A DNA stretch of 64,000 nt from Bradyrhizobium sp. CB1015 (GCF_025200925.1 NZ_CP104174.1:186001-250000); one strand, 5' to 3'. Positions 1 to 8,940 are shown, counted from the stretch's first letter. The notes: a model not told the origin generated them from the sequence alone. Numbers and translations are program-made.

Positions 1-407
1 CCATGACGCGCGAGGAGCGCCGTCATCCGGACCTCTTGAAGGCCAGCCGCAAGAAGCGCATCGCGGCCGGCAGCGGCCAGACCGTCGAGCACGTCAACAA
101 GCTTTTGAAGATGCACCGGAACATGGCCGATATGATGAAGGCCATGGGCTCGGGCAAGCGCGGCCCGCTCGCCGGCATCGCGCAGGCGATGGGCTTCGGC
201 GGCGGCATGAAGATGCCCTCGCCGGAAGAGATGAAGGCGCTGCAGGAGAAGATGCAAGGCGCGGGCGGCGGACAAGGCCTGCCGAATCTGCCGAAGGATT
301 TGCCGCCTGGTCTTCGCACCGGCCTGCCCAATCTTCCCGGACTAACCGGGCTGAGCGGCAAGCCGACGCTGCCGGGCCTCGGCGGTTTCCCCGGCAAGAA
401 GAAATGA
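1..407 (+). CDS. ffh: Signal recognition particle protein Ffh, C-terminal part
   Basis: Only the last ~134 residues are in the window; the reading frame is open from the left edge, so the 5' end is missing. What is seen is the C-terminal M domain: methionine-rich helices (NMADMMKAMGSGKRG, then a run of Met around residues 70-85) followed by a Gly/Pro/Leu-rich tail ending in lysines. Ffh binds 4.5S RNA and the signal sequences of nascent inner-membrane proteins and delivers ribosomes to FtsY. It stands directly before rpsP-rimM-trmD-rplS, the usual order in rhizobia. The identification rests on the M-domain composition and the context. Confidence 0.9.
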   Translation, partial: MTREERRHPDLLKASRKKRIAAGSGQTVEHVNKLLKMHRNMADMMKAMGSGKRGPLAGIAQAMGFGGGMKMPSPEEMKALQEKMQGAGGGQGLPNLPKDLPPGLRTGLPNLPGLTGLSGKPTLPGLGGFPGKKK

Positions 408-492
408 GGAATTCGTCGCGCGGGATGATCAGCATCTCGCGTGACGCGGAATACCAATCAACCGAACAAAACGTACTTTGAAGGAGAACTGA

Positions 493-825
493 ATGTCCGT
501 CGTTATCCGCCTCGCCCGAGCAGGCACCAAGAAGCGTCCCGTCTATCACGTCGTCGTCGCCGACTCGCGCTTTCCGCGCGACGGCCGCTTCATCGAGCGT
601 CTCGGCTATTTCAATCCGCTGCTGCCGAAGGACAACGAGACCCGCCTCAAGCTCGACATGGACAAGGTGAAGGCCTGGCTCGCCAAGGGCGCGCAGCCGT
701 CCGATCGCGTCGCGCGTTTCCTCGATGCCGCCGGCGTTGCGAAGCGCGAAGCGCGCAACAACCCGCAGAAGGCCGTGCCGCGCAAGGAGCGCAAGGCGCA
801 GGCCGAAGCCGCCGCGAAGGCGTAA
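493..825 (+). CDS. rpsP: 30S ribosomal protein S16
   Basis: 110 residues starting [21 protein letters not shown], the conserved S16 opening, with the [20 protein letters not shown] motif near residues 21-40. The C-terminal ~25 residues are a Lys/Ala-rich extension common in alphaproteobacteria. A strong AAGGAG ribosome binding site at 481-486 fixes the start. S16 is an early-assembly protein of the 30S body. First complete gene of the rpsP-rimM-trmD-rplS cluster; rimM follows after 9 bases. Confidence 0.97.
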   Translation: MSVVIRLARAGTKKRPVYHVVVADSRFPRDGRFIERLGYFNPLLPKDNETRLKLDMDKVKAWLAKGAQPSDRVARFLDAAGVAKREARNNPQKAVPRKERKAQAEAAAKA

Positions 826-834
826 GGCTGGATC

Positions 835-1392
835 ATGTCGGCGCTGGTCTGCGTCGCGCGGATCGGCGCCGCGCATGGTGTGCGCGGTGCGGTCAAGCTG
901 TGGACCTTCACCGAGGATCCCTTCGCCGTCCGCCGCTACGGACCGCTGTCGACCAGGGACGGCAGGCGCCAGTTCGAGATCGCAGAGGTGCGCGAGGCCA
1001 AAGATCATCTGGTCGCGACATTCAAGGGTGTCGCGACCCGCGATGAGGCCGAGCGCCTCAACGGAATCGAGCTCTACGTCCCGCGCGGCAAACTGCCCGC
1101 GACGGACGAGGACGAATATTACCACACCGATTTGATCGGGCTCGCCGCCGTCACAACGGGCGGCGATGCGCTCGGCCGCGTCATCGCGATCCATAATTTC
1201 GGTGCCGGCGACATCATCGAGATTGCGCCCCTCAACGGCGCGACAATGCTGCTGCCGTTCTCGAATGCGGTGGTGCCGGAGGTCGACCTCAAAGGCGGCC
1301 GCGTCGTGATCGCGCTGCCGCAGGAGATCGAGGGGGACGACGGGGACAACGATCCCTCCACGAGTCGTCCCCGCGAACGCGGGGACCCATAA
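835..1392 (+). CDS. rimM: 16S rRNA processing protein RimM
   Basis: 185 residues. The N-terminal RimM barrel begins with [21 protein letters not shown] and the C-terminal PRC barrel contains the YYHTDLIGL motif (about residues 98-108). RimM binds S19 and helps mature the head of the 30S subunit. The recognisable domain ends near [11 protein letters not shown] at about residue 165. The last ~20 residues, acidic and then ending in SRPRERGDP, are partly encoded by a palindromic intergenic repeat that runs into the gene, so the C-terminal tail looks acquired rather than functional. Confidence 0.95.
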   Translation: MSALVCVARIGAAHGVRGAVKLWTFTEDPFAVRRYGPLSTRDGRRQFEIAEVREAKDHLVATFKGVATRDEAERLNGIELYVPRGKLPATDEDEYYHTDLIGLAAVTTGGDALGRVIAIHNFGAGDIIEIAPLNGATMLLPFSNAVVPEVDLKGGRVVIALPQEIEGDDGDNDPSTSRPRERGDP

Positions 1393-1460
1393 CCACAGGG
1401 CGTGGTTTTTGGCTAAGCTGGCAGCTCCAGCCACCGCGCGCTTCGCGCGCCTCGGGACGA
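1364..1460. repeat. Palindromic dispersed repeat overlapping the rimM 3' end
   Basis: The ends are inverted (TCGTCCC at 1364 and GGGACGA ending at 1460). Inside are a GTCCCCGCG/CGCGGGGAC hairpin and an ACCAC/GTGGT stem followed by TTTTT (about 1390-1411) that could act as a weak terminator between rimM and trmD. The pattern of a GTCC-rich inverted repeat followed by CCCATAACCACAGGG is, from memory, a repeat family found many times in Bradyrhizobium genomes. The rimM stop codon lies inside it. Confidence 0.6.
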
Positions 1461-1475
1461 CGAGATCGGGATGCA

Positions 1476-2219
1476 ATGACCTACCCCTCACCCTGGCGAG
1501 CGACGGTGCTGACGCTGTTTCCGGAGATGTTTCCAGGGCCACTCGGCGTGAGCCTCGCCGGTCGGGCGCTCGCGTCCGGGCTGTGGCAGATCGAGGCGCG
1601 GGACATCCGGGCATCCGCGACCGACCGCCACCGCAGCGTCGACGACACCCCGGCCGGCGGCGGGCCGGGCATGGTGCTGCGGGCGGACGTTCTCGCCGCG
1701 GCGATCGATGCCGCCGAGATCGGCTCTGAGCGGCCGCGCTTGCTGATGAGCCCGCGCGGTCGGCCATTGACCCAGGCCCGCGTCACCGAACTCGCCCGGG
1801 GCCCCGGTCCCCTGATCGTCTGCGGGCGGTTCGAGGGGGTGGACCAGCGGGTGATCGACGGACGGGCTCTGGAGGAGGTCTCGATCGGCGATTACGTGCT
1901 GTCCGGGGGCGAAATCGCCGCTTTAGCCCTGATCGATGCCTGCGTCCGGCTGCTGCCGGGGGTGATGGGCAAGGAGACCTCGGGAACCGAGGAGAGTTTT
2001 TCGGACGGCCTGCTCGAATACCCCCAATACACCCGCCCGCAGCTGTTCGAGGGGGTTCCGATCCCTGCCATCCTCACCTCCGGCGACCATGCCAAGGTGG
2101 CGGCCTGGCGGCGGGCCGAATCCGAGGCCCTGACGGCCTCCCGGCGCCCGGATTTGTGGGGAAAGGCCGCGAATCGGGGGAGCGGCCAAAAAACGCCAAA
2201 AAACAAGACAGACGGGTGA
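1476..2219 (+). CDS. trmD: tRNA (guanine-N1)-methyltransferase TrmD
   Basis: 247 residues. It methylates G37 of tRNAs reading CNN codons, using SAM bound in a trefoil knot. Visible motifs: [14 protein letters not shown] at the N terminus, [12 protein letters not shown] (about 54-65), the SAM-knot segment [13 protein letters not shown] (about 116-128) and [17 protein letters not shown] (about 133-149). An ATG five bases upstream gives only Met-Gln-stop, so 1476 is the plausible start. The C terminus is basic. It lies between rimM and rplS, the classical arrangement. Confidence 0.97.
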   Translation: MTYPSPWRATVLTLFPEMFPGPLGVSLAGRALASGLWQIEARDIRASATDRHRSVDDTPAGGGPGMVLRADVLAAAIDAAEIGSERPRLLMSPRGRPLTQARVTELARGPGPLIVCGRFEGVDQRVIDGRALEEVSIGDYVLSGGEIAALALIDACVRLLPGVMGKETSGTEESFSDGLLEYPQYTRPQLFEGVPIPAILTSGDHAKVAAWRRAESEALTASRRPDLWGKAANRGSGQKTPKNKTDG

Positions 2220-2329
2220 CAAACGCTCCGGCTTGCCTTATAGGAGCGGCCAAATCCGCAATGGCTGGATAGACGAATTTCACGCAGCCCCCGTTTCGCA
2301 AGGCTGGGCGCGCCGATGGAGATTTACCC

Positions 2330-2710
2330 ATGAACCTGATCAAGCAGCTCGAGCAGGAGCAATTCGACAAGCTGTCCGCAGGCAAGGACATCCCGGAATT
2401 CGCCCCCGGCGACACCGTGATCGTCAACGTGAAGGTGGTCGAAGGCGACCGCACCCGCGTGCAGGCCTATGAGGGCGTCTGCATCGGCCGTTCCGGCGGT
2501 GGCCTCAACGAGAGCTTCACCGTGCGCAAGATCTCCTATGGCGAGGGCGTCGAGCGCGTGTTCCCGCTGCTCTCCCCGATGATCGACTCGATCAAGGTGG
2601 TGCGCCGCGGCAAGGTGCGTCGCGCCAAGCTCTATTATCTCCGCAACCTTCGCGGCAAGTCGGCCCGCATCGTCGAGAAGCAGGACCGCGCTGCTGCCGT
2701 CGGCGAGTAA
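2330..2710 (+). CDS. rplS: 50S ribosomal protein L19
   Basis: 126 residues beginning [15 protein letters not shown], with the conserved [22 protein letters not shown] segment near residues 24-45, the ...[21 protein letters not shown] loop, and a basic [18 protein letters not shown]-terminal region. L19 sits at the 30S/50S interface. The last gene of the rpsP cluster, closed by a strong intrinsic terminator 26 bases after the stop codon. Confidence 0.97.
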   Translation: MNLIKQLEQEQFDKLSAGKDIPEFAPGDTVIVNVKVVEGDRTRVQAYEGVCIGRSGGGLNESFTVRKISYGEGVERVFPLLSPMIDSIKVVRRGKVRRAKLYYLRNLRGKSARIVEKQDRAAAVGE

Positions 2711-2736
2711 GCTTCGCCGTCAGGCAAGTCTTTCGA

Positions 2737-2766
2737 AAGCGCGGGGCTCGGCTCCGCGCTTTTTTG
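2737..2766 (+). terminator. Intrinsic terminator after rplS
   Basis: An 11-bp stem AAGCGCGGGGC / GCTCCGCGCTT with a TCG loop and one G-T pair, followed by TTTTTG. It closes the rpsP-rimM-trmD-rplS transcript. Confidence 0.88.
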
Positions 2767-3035
2767 TTGCGTCAGCCGTGCACGTCAAAGCTCTCGCGCT
2801 TCCAATTCGGCCTGCTATATATTCCTAGAATGTTTCCAGATCCGACCAGCTTCGCCCCCATCCAGCGCATCGTCATCGACGATCGCTCGCGGCTGCCTGG
2901 CCGGTTCTTCGGACGCTTCGCGACCTCGGCAACGTCAGAGCTTAGCCGCGCAGCCTAAAAGCTGCGCTGACGATTTTGTTGCCCGCGCGCTCTGCCGCGC
3001 TCATCGCTGACACACATTCTTCGGAGCTCGAGCTC
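2767..3035. other. rplS-leuC intergenic region
   Basis: About 270 bases between the rplS terminator and leuC. It holds a 42-codon open frame from ATG 2830 to 2958 with no ribosome binding site and no leucine-rich segment, so I do not call it a leu leader peptide. A TATATATTCC stretch at 2815-2824 could be a -10 region. I see no hairpin-plus-T-tract attenuator before leuC. Confidence 0.5.
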
Positions 3036-4442
3036 ATGTCCAAGCCGACCACCCTGTACGACAAGATCTGGAACGACCATCTGGTGCACGAAGCCGAGGA
3101 CGGCACCTGCCTGCTCTACATCGATCGCCACCTGGTGCACGAGGTGACCTCGCCGCAGGCGTTCGAAGGCCTGCGCGCCACCGGGCGCAAGGTCCATGCG
3201 CCCGAGAAGACGCTCGCCGTCGTCGATCACAACGTCCCGACCACCGACCGCACCAAGCCGAATCCCGATCCTGAAAGCATCGAGCAGATCAAGGCGCTGG
3301 CCGAGAACGCCAGGGAATTCGGCATCGAATATTACAACGAGTTCGACAAGCGTCAGGGCATCGTCCACGTCATCGGCCCCGAGCAGGGCTTTACGCTGCC
3401 CGGCACCACCATCGTCTGCGGCGACAGCCACACCTCGACGCATGGCGCGTTCGGCGCGCTCGCCCACGGCATCGGCACCAGCGAGGTCGAGCACGTGCTG
3501 GCGACGCAGACGCTGATCCAGAAGAAAGCGAAGAACATGCGTGTCACCGTCGACGGCAAATTGCCGGATGGCGTGACGGGCAAGGACATCATTCTGGCCA
3601 TCATCGGCGAGATCGGCACCGCCGGCGGCACCGGCTACGTGCTGGAATATGCCGGCGAAGCGATCCGCGCGCTCTCGATGGAAGGCCGCATGACGGTTTG
3701 CAACATGTCGATCGAAGGCGGCGCGCGCGCTGGCCTGGTCGCGCCCGACCAGAAGGCGTTCGACTTCCTGCGCGACCGCCCCAAGGCGCCGAAAGGCGCG
3801 GACTGGGACGCGGCGATGCGCTACTGGGAGAAGTTGCGGTCCGACGACGGCGCGCATTTCGATCACGAGCTGCGCCTCGACGCTGCAAAGCTGCCGCCGA
3901 TCGTGACCTGGGGCACCTCGCCTGAAGACGTGATCTCGGTCACCGGCATCGTGCCCGATCCCGACAAGATCGCGGACGAGGCCAAGCGCATCTCCAAGCA
4001 TCGCGCGCTGAAGTACATGGGCCTGACCGCGGGGACGAAGATCACCGACATCAAGCTCGACCGCGTCTTCATCGGCTCCTGCACCAACGGCCGCATCGAG
4101 GATCTGCGCGCGGCGGCGAAGATCGCCGAAGGCAAGACCGTGTCGGCGAACGTCAACGCCATGGTCGTGCCGGGCTCCGGCATCGTGAAGGAGCAGGCCG
4201 AGGCCGAGGGGCTCGACAAGATCTTCATCAAGGCCGGCTTCGAATGGCGCGAGCCGGGCTGCTCGATGTGCCTTGCCATGAACCCGGACAAGCTGAAGCC
4301 GGAAGAGCGCTGCGCCTCGACCTCGAACCGCAACTTCGAGGGCCGCCAGGGTTTCAAGGGCCGCACCCATCTGGTGTCGCCGGCGATGGCAGCGGCGGCG
4401 GCGATCGCAGGTCACTTCGTCGACGTCAGGGACTGGCGCTAA
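3036..4442 (+). CDS. leuC: 3-isopropylmalate dehydratase large subunit
   Basis: 468 residues, the family's normal length. It isomerises 2- to 3-isopropylmalate in leucine synthesis as a heterodimer with LeuD (6.8 kb). Visible features: [15 protein letters not shown], the [11 protein letters not shown] motif, [28 protein letters not shown] (written here only as a family hallmark at about residues 127-154), and the [4Fe-4S] cysteines in [13 protein letters not shown] and [12 protein letters not shown] 3036 with GGAG 14 bases upstream is preferred; the frame extends 60 bases upstream to a TTG without support. leuC and leuD are separated by five small genes. Confidence 0.97.
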   Translation: MSKPTTLYDKIWNDHLVHEAEDGTCLLYIDRHLVHEVTSPQAFEGLRATGRKVHAPEKTLAVVDHNVPTTDRTKPNPDPESIEQIKALAENAREFGIEYYNEFDKRQGIVHVIGPEQGFTLPGTTIVCGDSHTSTHGAFGALAHGIGTSEVEHVLATQTLIQKKAKNMRVTVDGKLPDGVTGKDIILAIIGEIGTAGGTGYVLEYAGEAIRALSMEGRMTVCNMSIEGGARAGLVAPDQKAFDFLRDRPKAPKGADWDAAMRYWEKLRSDDGAHFDHELRLDAAKLPPIVTWGTSPEDVISVTGIVPDPDKIADEAKRISKHRALKYMGLTAGTKITDIKLDRVFIGSCTNGRIEDLRAAAKIAEGKTVSANVNAMVVPGSGIVKEQAEAEGLDKIFIKAGFEWREPGCSMCLAMNPDKLKPEERCASTSNRNFEGRQGFKGRTHLVSPAMAAAAAIAGHFVDVRDWR

Positions 4443-4533
4443 GCTACTTCCTGCAATTGTAGCGATCGCGGCAAAGCGCCGTTAATCGGCGGTGCCGACA
4501 GTGTCCTCGCGACGGTTTCGCGAGGGCACGTCC

Positions 4534-4743
4534 ATGGCCAACAAGCCGGAATATGTCGATCTCATCAGTGAGGCCACGCGTCAGCACCGGCGACGCGCGG
4601 CGCCATTGCGCATCGTCGCCAAGCCCGAGGTCGAGGAGACCTCCAAGCTCAGCCGCTGGCCGCCGGCGATGTTTCGGCAATGGAAGCTCGAGAACCTGAT
4701 GCGGTGGAAGGCTTCGTCCTGGAAGCTGAAGGATTGGGTTTAA
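4534..4743 (+). CDS. Small conserved-looking hypothetical protein
   Basis: 69 residues, MANKPEYVDLISEATRQH..., basic, with several tryptophans near the C terminus (RWPPAMFRQWKLENLMRWK). No signal peptide or membrane segment. ATG 4534 is chosen because upstream in-frame starts lack a ribosome binding site. I do not recognise a family. Codon composition matches the neighbours, so it is probably real, but no function can be assigned. Confidence 0.5.
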   Translation: MANKPEYVDLISEATRQHRRRAAPLRIVAKPEVEETSKLSRWPPAMFRQWKLENLMRWKASSWKLKDWV

Positions 4744-4751
4744 GCCATGGC

Positions 4752-4789
4752 GTCATTCCGGGGCGCCCGAAGGGCGAACCCGGAATGAC
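4752..4789. repeat. Short palindromic repeat, GTCATTCCGGG type
   Basis: GTCATTCCGGGGCGC...ACCCGGAATGAC inverted repeat, located between convergent genes. A longer copy is at 16578-16672. It could fold into a hairpin and help end transcription from both sides. Confidence 0.7.
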
Positions 4790-4803
4790 GGCACTCGCTC
4801 ACA

Positions 4804-5358
4804 TCACCAATAATACCGGTACGGATAGTGCCAGCGGGGCCAGCGGCAGACGCGGCGCGGGCCGTAATAGGTCCAGATGATCCGGCAGCGGCGCGGATAG
4901 TGGTAGTAGGGATAGTACCCGCCGTAGTAATAGCGCCGGTGGAAGTGACGATAGCCGTAATGGCGGTGATGATGGCCCCAGTGCCGGTGGACGCCCCCAT
5001 ATCCGCCGTAGCGATAGCCGCCATAGCGATAGCCTCCGACATGGCTGTGGTGAAAGGCCGGCGCGGCGCGGAAGCCGCCGCCATGAAAGCCACCGCCGCG
5101 GAAGCCGCCGATATGTCCGCCGCCGCCGCGAAAACCTCCGCCGTGAAAATGCCCGCCACCATGTCCGCCGTGCCCGCCATGGCGAACCTGCGTGACGAGA
5201 TCGTCGGTTGCGGCCTTCGTCAGCGGCGACGTCGCCGGATTGATCAAGCTCAGCGCTTCAGCGCGACGCGCGCTGCCGGCCGACAGCATCAGCGTCGCGG
5301 CAGCCGCAAGCCCGAGCAGGCGCATCGGGCTGGCCCGGCGACCCAAAATCCTCAGCAT
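4804..5358 (-). CDS. Secreted Gly/His/Tyr-rich low-complexity protein
   Basis: 184 residues from ATG 5358, which has AGGGAG five bases upstream; an in-frame extension to 5409 is unsupported. Residues 1-35 form a signal peptide (basic start, RLLGLAAAATLMLSAGSA, then ARRAEA). The mature part starts with a ~30-residue spacer, followed by GHGGHGGGHFHGGGF-like repeats, then a His/Tyr/Arg-rich tail (GGYRYGGYRYGGYGG, HHHRHYGYRH, PYRYYW). The composition suggests an exported metal-binding or surface-adhesive protein. Such glycine-histidine proteins are common in Bradyrhizobium and not characterised, to my knowledge. Confidence 0.75.
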   Translation of the reverse strand: MLRILGRRASPMRLLGLAAAATLMLSAGSARRAEALSLINPATSPLTKAATDDLVTQVRHGGHGGHGGGHFHGGGFRGGGGHIGGFRGGGFHGGGFRAAPAFHHSHVGGYRYGGYRYGGYGGVHRHWGHHHRHYGYRHFHRRYYYGGYYPYYHYPRRCRIIWTYYGPRRVCRWPRWHYPYRYYW

Positions 5359-5529
5359 GGAATTCTCCCTGAACCCGACAGCAGAGCTGCGACGTCGCGG
5401 CCGCACCATTGCTGTTCAATTGCAGTCGCTCCCAAGATTAAATTGCGGACAGCGATGTGAACGCGCCATGAATGAACGACACTGGGCTCTGCGATGCGGC
5501 GCCGTGCCGCGAGAGAAGGAATTTTGCAG

Positions 5530-5826
5530 ATGACTGTCTACGCCATTGCGCAGTTGAAGATGACGGACCGCGCGGCCTATGAGCGCTATCAGGCGCGGTT
5601 CTTCGACGTGTTCAGGAAGTACAATGGCCGTCTGCTCGCCGCCGACGAACAGCCGCGCGTGCTCGAAGGCGCATGGCCGCATGACAAGCTCGTCCTGATG
5701 TCGTTCCCCGACGAGGCCGCATTCCTCGCCTTCTCGACCTCGCCCGACTACGAAGAGATCTCGCGCGATCGCAAGGCGGGCGCGCAGGCGACGGTGCTGC
5801 TGGTGAAGGGATTTGCGCCCGGCTAG
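5530..5826 (+). CDS. DUF1330 family protein
   Basis: 98 residues, MTVYAIAQLKMTDRAAYERYQ, a ferredoxin-like alpha/beta fold of the dimeric alpha-beta-barrel type. The LLAADEQPRVLEGAWPHDKLVLMSFPD centre is typical of DUF1330. GAGAAGGAA at 5513-5521 supports ATG 5530 over an upstream ATG at 5494. The role is unknown for the family; members are small cytosolic proteins often found singly. Confidence 0.8.
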   Translation: MTVYAIAQLKMTDRAAYERYQARFFDVFRKYNGRLLAADEQPRVLEGAWPHDKLVLMSFPDEAAFLAFSTSPDYEEISRDRKAGAQATVLLVKGFAPG

Positions 5827-5847
5827 CGGACCACGACCCTCGCGGCG

Positions 5848-6162
5848 TCAGCCCCGGCGCCAGTAGCAGCTCACGCGCGGCACGATCACCGTGCCGCTCG
5901 GCCGGTACTCCTGCACATAGGTGGCGTTGCAGACGCGGAGCGCGTCGGGGCCCGGATTGTAGCGGGGATAGACGCCGTCCGGGCTGTAATAGGGCGTGAC
6001 GCGCAGGCGCGCCGGGGGCCGCTTGCGCGGCGGGGGGACATCGTCCGGCGAGACCAATTGGGCCATCCGGATCTCGGAACTGGCGGCCTGCGCCTCGGCA
6101 CCGACGCAAAACTGCGAAAACAACCCCATGCACAGTAGAGTCAGCCCTGTTTTCGCTCGCAT
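5848..6162 (-). CDS. Small secreted protein of unknown function
   Basis: 104 residues. A clear signal peptide (MRAKTGLTLLCMGLFSQFCVGAEAQA, cleavage likely after AQA) and a mature part of ~78 residues containing a proline/arginine stretch (DDVPPPRKRPPARLRV), PYYSPDGVYPRYNPGPDALRVCNATY and a C-terminal SCYWRRG. The two mature cysteines could form a disulfide. The start has an AGGTGGGCGG-like ribosome binding site. No family recognised. Confidence 0.65.
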   Translation of the reverse strand: MRAKTGLTLLCMGLFSQFCVGAEAQAASSEIRMAQLVSPDDVPPPRKRPPARLRVTPYYSPDGVYPRYNPGPDALRVCNATYVQEYRPSGTVIVPRVSCYWRRG

Positions 6163-6284
6163 TTTCCGCCCACCTGAAACGTCCCATTGACGGCCCCACG
6201 CTCCCCGTTTTGGCGGCGCCCGTCAACCTCGCCGCGCTTATAAAGCCAGATGCATCAGCGGGAAACCCGCGCTAAGAGGTGCTC

Positions 6285-6683
6285 ATGTGGACGGAATTGA
6301 AAGCCCCTTCGCTCGCCGAGATGGAAGCGATGGCTCACGATGTGTTCGAGCGCCTGCCGGCGGAATTTCGTAAGCTCTGCGAGGGCGTGATCGTCCGCGT
6401 CGACGACTTCCCGACCGAGGAGGTTCTGGACGAGATGGAATGCGAGAGCGAGTTCGACCTGCTCGGCCTGTTCCAGGGCGTCGGCCTGCCCCAGCAGAGC
6501 CTTGGCGACGTGGCGCGGCTGCCCAACATGGTCTGGCTCTACCGCCGCCCGATCCTGGACTATTGGGCCGAGCACGACGAAAGCCTCGGCCACATCGTCC
6601 GCCACGTCCTGATCCACGAGATCGGCCACCATTTTGGTCTGTCGGACGACGATATGGCCGCGATCGAGGCTAAGGCGGAGTAG
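6285..6683 (+). CDS. Metallopeptidase-like (zincin) family protein
   Basis: 132 residues. The C-terminal HEIGHHFGLSDDD (about residues 111-123) is an extended HExxHxxGxxD zinc-protease motif; the N-terminal half is acidic with a conserved-looking VDDFPTEEVLDEM. It matches the small 'metallopeptidase family' (Pfam Zincin_1-like) found singly in many bacteria, with no known substrate. ATG 6285 follows AAGAGGTG; a GTG six bases upstream lies inside the ribosome binding site. No signal peptide, so probably cytosolic. Confidence 0.8.
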   Translation: MWTELKAPSLAEMEAMAHDVFERLPAEFRKLCEGVIVRVDDFPTEEVLDEMECESEFDLLGLFQGVGLPQQSLGDVARLPNMVWLYRRPILDYWAEHDESLGHIVRHVLIHEIGHHFGLSDDDMAAIEAKAE

Positions 6684-6697
6684 AGCGGTCTCGGTCC

Positions 6698-6720
6698 ACC
6701 TCTCCCCACCGGGGAGAGGT
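6698..6720. repeat. Perfect small inverted repeat
   Basis: ACCTCTCCCC / GGGGAGAGGT with three unpaired bases, no T-tract after it. A truncated member of the CTCTCCC repeat family also at 37.1 and 57.7 kb. Confidence 0.6.
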
Positions 6721-6810
6721 AAGGGCAGCCCTGCCGAATTCGGCCTAGGATTTCCGCCCCGATCGCGATAAATAGCCGGTTCCCTGAACCACGTGCGGGA
6801 AAGCGCAACC

Positions 6811-7416
6811 ATGGACAAGTTCACCACGCTGGAAGGCGTCGCGGCGCCGCTGAAGATCATCAATGTCGACACCGACATGATCATTCCGAAGCAGTACCTC
6901 AAGACCATCAAGCGCACCGGCCTTGGCAAGGGGCTCTTCTCCGAGCAGCGCTACAAGGACGACGGCAGCGAGAATCCGGACTTCGTGCTCAACCAGCCCG
7001 CCTATCGCAATGCGAAGGTGCTGGTCGCCGGCGACAATTTCGGCTGCGGCTCGAGCCGCGAGCACGCGCCCTGGGCGCTGCTTGACTTCGGCATCCGCTG
7101 CGTGATCTCGACTTCGTTCGGCGACATCTTCTACAACAATTGCTTCAAGAACGGCATTCTGCCGATCCGCGTTTCTCAAGAAGACCTCGGCAAGCTGTTC
7201 GACGACGCCGAGCGCGGCGCCAACGCGACGCTGACGATCGACCTGCCGAACCAAGAGATCCGCGGTCCCGACGGCGGCAAGGTCAAGTTCGAGATCGATC
7301 CGTTCCGCAAGCACTGCCTGATCAACGGCCTCGACGACATCGGCCTCACCATGGAGAAGAAGGCCTCGATCGACTCTTACGAGGACAAGCTCAAGCGCGA
7401 ACGCGCCTGGGCCTGA
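6811..7416 (+). CDS. leuD: 3-isopropylmalate dehydratase small subunit
   Basis: 201 residues, normal length. The swivel domain partner of LeuC. Visible: [30 protein letters not shown] (N-terminal LeuD signature), [21 protein letters not shown] at about residues 70-90 and the [13 protein letters not shown] segment. ATG 6811 gives the family's normal N terminus; an upstream in-frame GTG at 6793 does not. Followed by a strong terminator. Confidence 0.97.
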   Translation: MDKFTTLEGVAAPLKIINVDTDMIIPKQYLKTIKRTGLGKGLFSEQRYKDDGSENPDFVLNQPAYRNAKVLVAGDNFGCGSSREHAPWALLDFGIRCVISTSFGDIFYNNCFKNGILPIRVSQEDLGKLFDDAERGANATLTIDLPNQEIRGPDGGKVKFEIDPFRKHCLINGLDDIGLTMEKKASIDSYEDKLKRERAWA

Positions 7417-7432
7417 TCGCAAGTTTGGTTTG

Positions 7433-7465
7433 AGCCCCGGTGCCGCAAGCGCCGGGGCTTTTTGT
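7433..7465 (+). terminator. Intrinsic terminator after leuD
   Basis: An 11-bp stem AGCCCCGGTGC / GCGCCGGGGCT (one G-T pair) with a CGCAA loop, followed by TTTTGTTT. It lies just before the glycosyltransferase gene. Confidence 0.88.
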
Positions 7466-7495
7466 TTGCCCGGATTGTCCCGTATAAATTTGCTC

Positions 7496-8281
7496 ATGCT
7501 GCCCGAGATCGTCACCTTCTGGCACGGCCCGATGGATGCGCTGCGCCAGACCTGTCTGCGCTCGCAGCTCGCTGCCGGCCACAAGGTCACGGTCTACAGC
7601 TTCGATCCCATCCCCGGGCTGCCGGCCGAGGTTGCGAATGCCGAGGCCGAGGCGATCCTGCCGCACGCGTTCTCCGAACGCCTGCGCCCGCCGCAGCCGG
7701 ACGGCAGCTGGCGCGACTGGACCATTCTGCAATTCAGCGACTTCTTCCGCATGAAGCTGATGGCGAAGGGCCTCGGCCTCTGGCTAGACGCCGACGTGCT
7801 GCTGCTCAAGCCCGTCGAGATCGATCCGGCGAAGCCCTACTTCGCCTGGGAGCGGCCGCGCCAGCTCGGCAATTCCGTGCTCTATCTGCCGCCCGGGCAC
7901 GGCATCGTCGCCGCCTTCGAAGAGCTGATGGAGCAGGAGGAGCTGATGCCGAACTGGCTGTCGCTGCGCCATCGGGTCACCTTCATGATGCGCCGCCTGC
8001 GCGGCGGCTCGAACCGACTCTCGGATATTCGCGTCGCGATCTACGGGCCCGCGGCACTCACCGCGCTCGCGCGCCGTACCGGTGAATTGCAGAATGCACT
8101 GCCGAAGCAGTCGTTCTATGCCGTGCATGCCGAGCCGAAACTGTTCTTCGATCCCTCGAGCTATCTCGGCCTCGTCACCGATCCCAGCATCATCGGCCTG
8201 CACATCTCGCCAAAGGGCCGCGGCGGCGAGAAGCCGATTCCCGGCAGCCTGTATGCGTGGGCTGCGGAGCGGTTCGCGTAA
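7496..8281 (+). CDS. DXD-type glycosyltransferase
   Basis: 261 residues. LWLDADVLLLKPVEID near residues 96-111 contains the DxD nucleotide-sugar/metal motif, preceded by FSDFFRMKLMAKGLG, the arrangement seen in the Gly_transf_sug (capsular/oligosaccharide) family. N-terminal EIVTFWHGPMDALRQTCLRS resembles the first beta-alpha unit of a GT-A fold. No membrane segment. ATG 7496 starts 30 bases after the leuD terminator, so it is probably its own transcript. The sugar and acceptor cannot be told from the sequence. Confidence 0.75.
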   Translation: MLPEIVTFWHGPMDALRQTCLRSQLAAGHKVTVYSFDPIPGLPAEVANAEAEAILPHAFSERLRPPQPDGSWRDWTILQFSDFFRMKLMAKGLGLWLDADVLLLKPVEIDPAKPYFAWERPRQLGNSVLYLPPGHGIVAAFEELMEQEELMPNWLSLRHRVTFMMRRLRGGSNRLSDIRVAIYGPAALTALARRTGELQNALPKQSFYAVHAEPKLFFDPSSYLGLVTDPSIIGLHISPKGRGGEKPIPGSLYAWAAERFA

Positions 8282-8290
8282 GCTTCCGCT

Positions 8291-8410
8291 CGTGTCCCGG
8301 ACGCGGTGCAGCGTGTAACGCTGCTCCGCTGAGCCGGGATCCAGCAAGCGGCGCGATGGCCCCGGCTCAGCGGCGCACCACGACGTGCTGCGCCGCGTCC
8401 GGGGCACGAG
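8291..8410. repeat. Dispersed repeat, CGTGTCCCGGAC type
   Basis: CGTGTCCCGGACGCGG at the left and CCGCGTCCGGGGCACGAG at the right are inverted; the centre carries a second inverted pair (CGCTGAGCCGGG / CCCCGGCTCAGCG). Same family as 51952-52090. It occupies most of the gap before the DUF6455 gene. Confidence 0.75.
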
Positions 8411-8510
8411 ACCGGATTAGATGCCCCTCCCCTGTTTGATCCAGCGCAACGCGCCCCTGCATCATTGTGCTTATCTCGCTCCAATTCCGCTCGTCCGAAT
8501 GGAGCTTTCC

Positions 8511-8930
8511 ATGAGCACCGCAACCAGGCCCTATCCCATCGTCCAGGATCTCATCGAGTCCTTCGCCAACTGGCTGAAGCACCGCCGCGAGATCAACGAG
8601 ATGCGGCAGCTCGACCGCGCCGATTTCGACCGGATCGCCAATGATCTCAGGATCGCGCCCGACGATCTGGAGGAGCTGGTCCGTCATGGCCGCCACGCCG
8701 CCGACGAGCTGCCGAAGATGCTCGATCAGCTCGGCATCAGCGCCGAAGCGCTCGGCCGCGCGCAGCCGCTGCTGCTCCGCGACCTCGAGCGGGTCTGCTC
8801 GCTCTGCAATCAAAAGGGACGGTGCGACCACGATCTCGCCGAGGGCACCGCCGCGGAGAACTACCACGGCTATTGCGGCAACGCCTCGACGCTGGAGACG
8901 CTCGAGCGCGCCGAACACGCGCCGCGGTGA
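8511..8930 (+). CDS. DUF6455 family protein
   Basis: 139 residues. An acidic/basic helical N-terminal half (DLIESFANWLKHRREINEM) and a C-terminal cysteine cluster CSLCNQKGRC...YHGYCGNAS (about residues 100-130) that could bind metal. The helical DRADFDRIANDLRIAPDDLEEL segment precedes it. ATG 8511 chosen; the frame is open upstream through the repeat. The last 81 bases are duplicated at 11636-11716 with 74 of 81 identical. Confidence 0.7.
   Translation: MSTATRPYPIVQDLIESFANWLKHRREINEMRQLDRADFDRIANDLRIAPDDLEELVRHGRHAADELPKMLDQLGISAEALGRAQPLLLRDLERVCSLCNQKGRCDHDLAEGTAAENYHGYCGNASTLETLERAEHAPR
8850..8930 (+). repeat. Direct repeat copy 1 (3' end of DUF6455 gene)
   Basis: Begins GCCGCGGAGAACTACCACGG and ends with the TGA stop of the gene. 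Copy 2 is at 11636-11716, with 7 mismatches by hand count. The two copies bracket the lactonase-AraC-SDR module. Confidence 0.85.
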
Positions 8931-8940
8931 GGCACCAGCG

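Noticed and set aside
2764..2958. Possible leader peptide or small gene before leuC
   Set aside because: No ribosome binding site, no leucine run, no attenuator hairpin.
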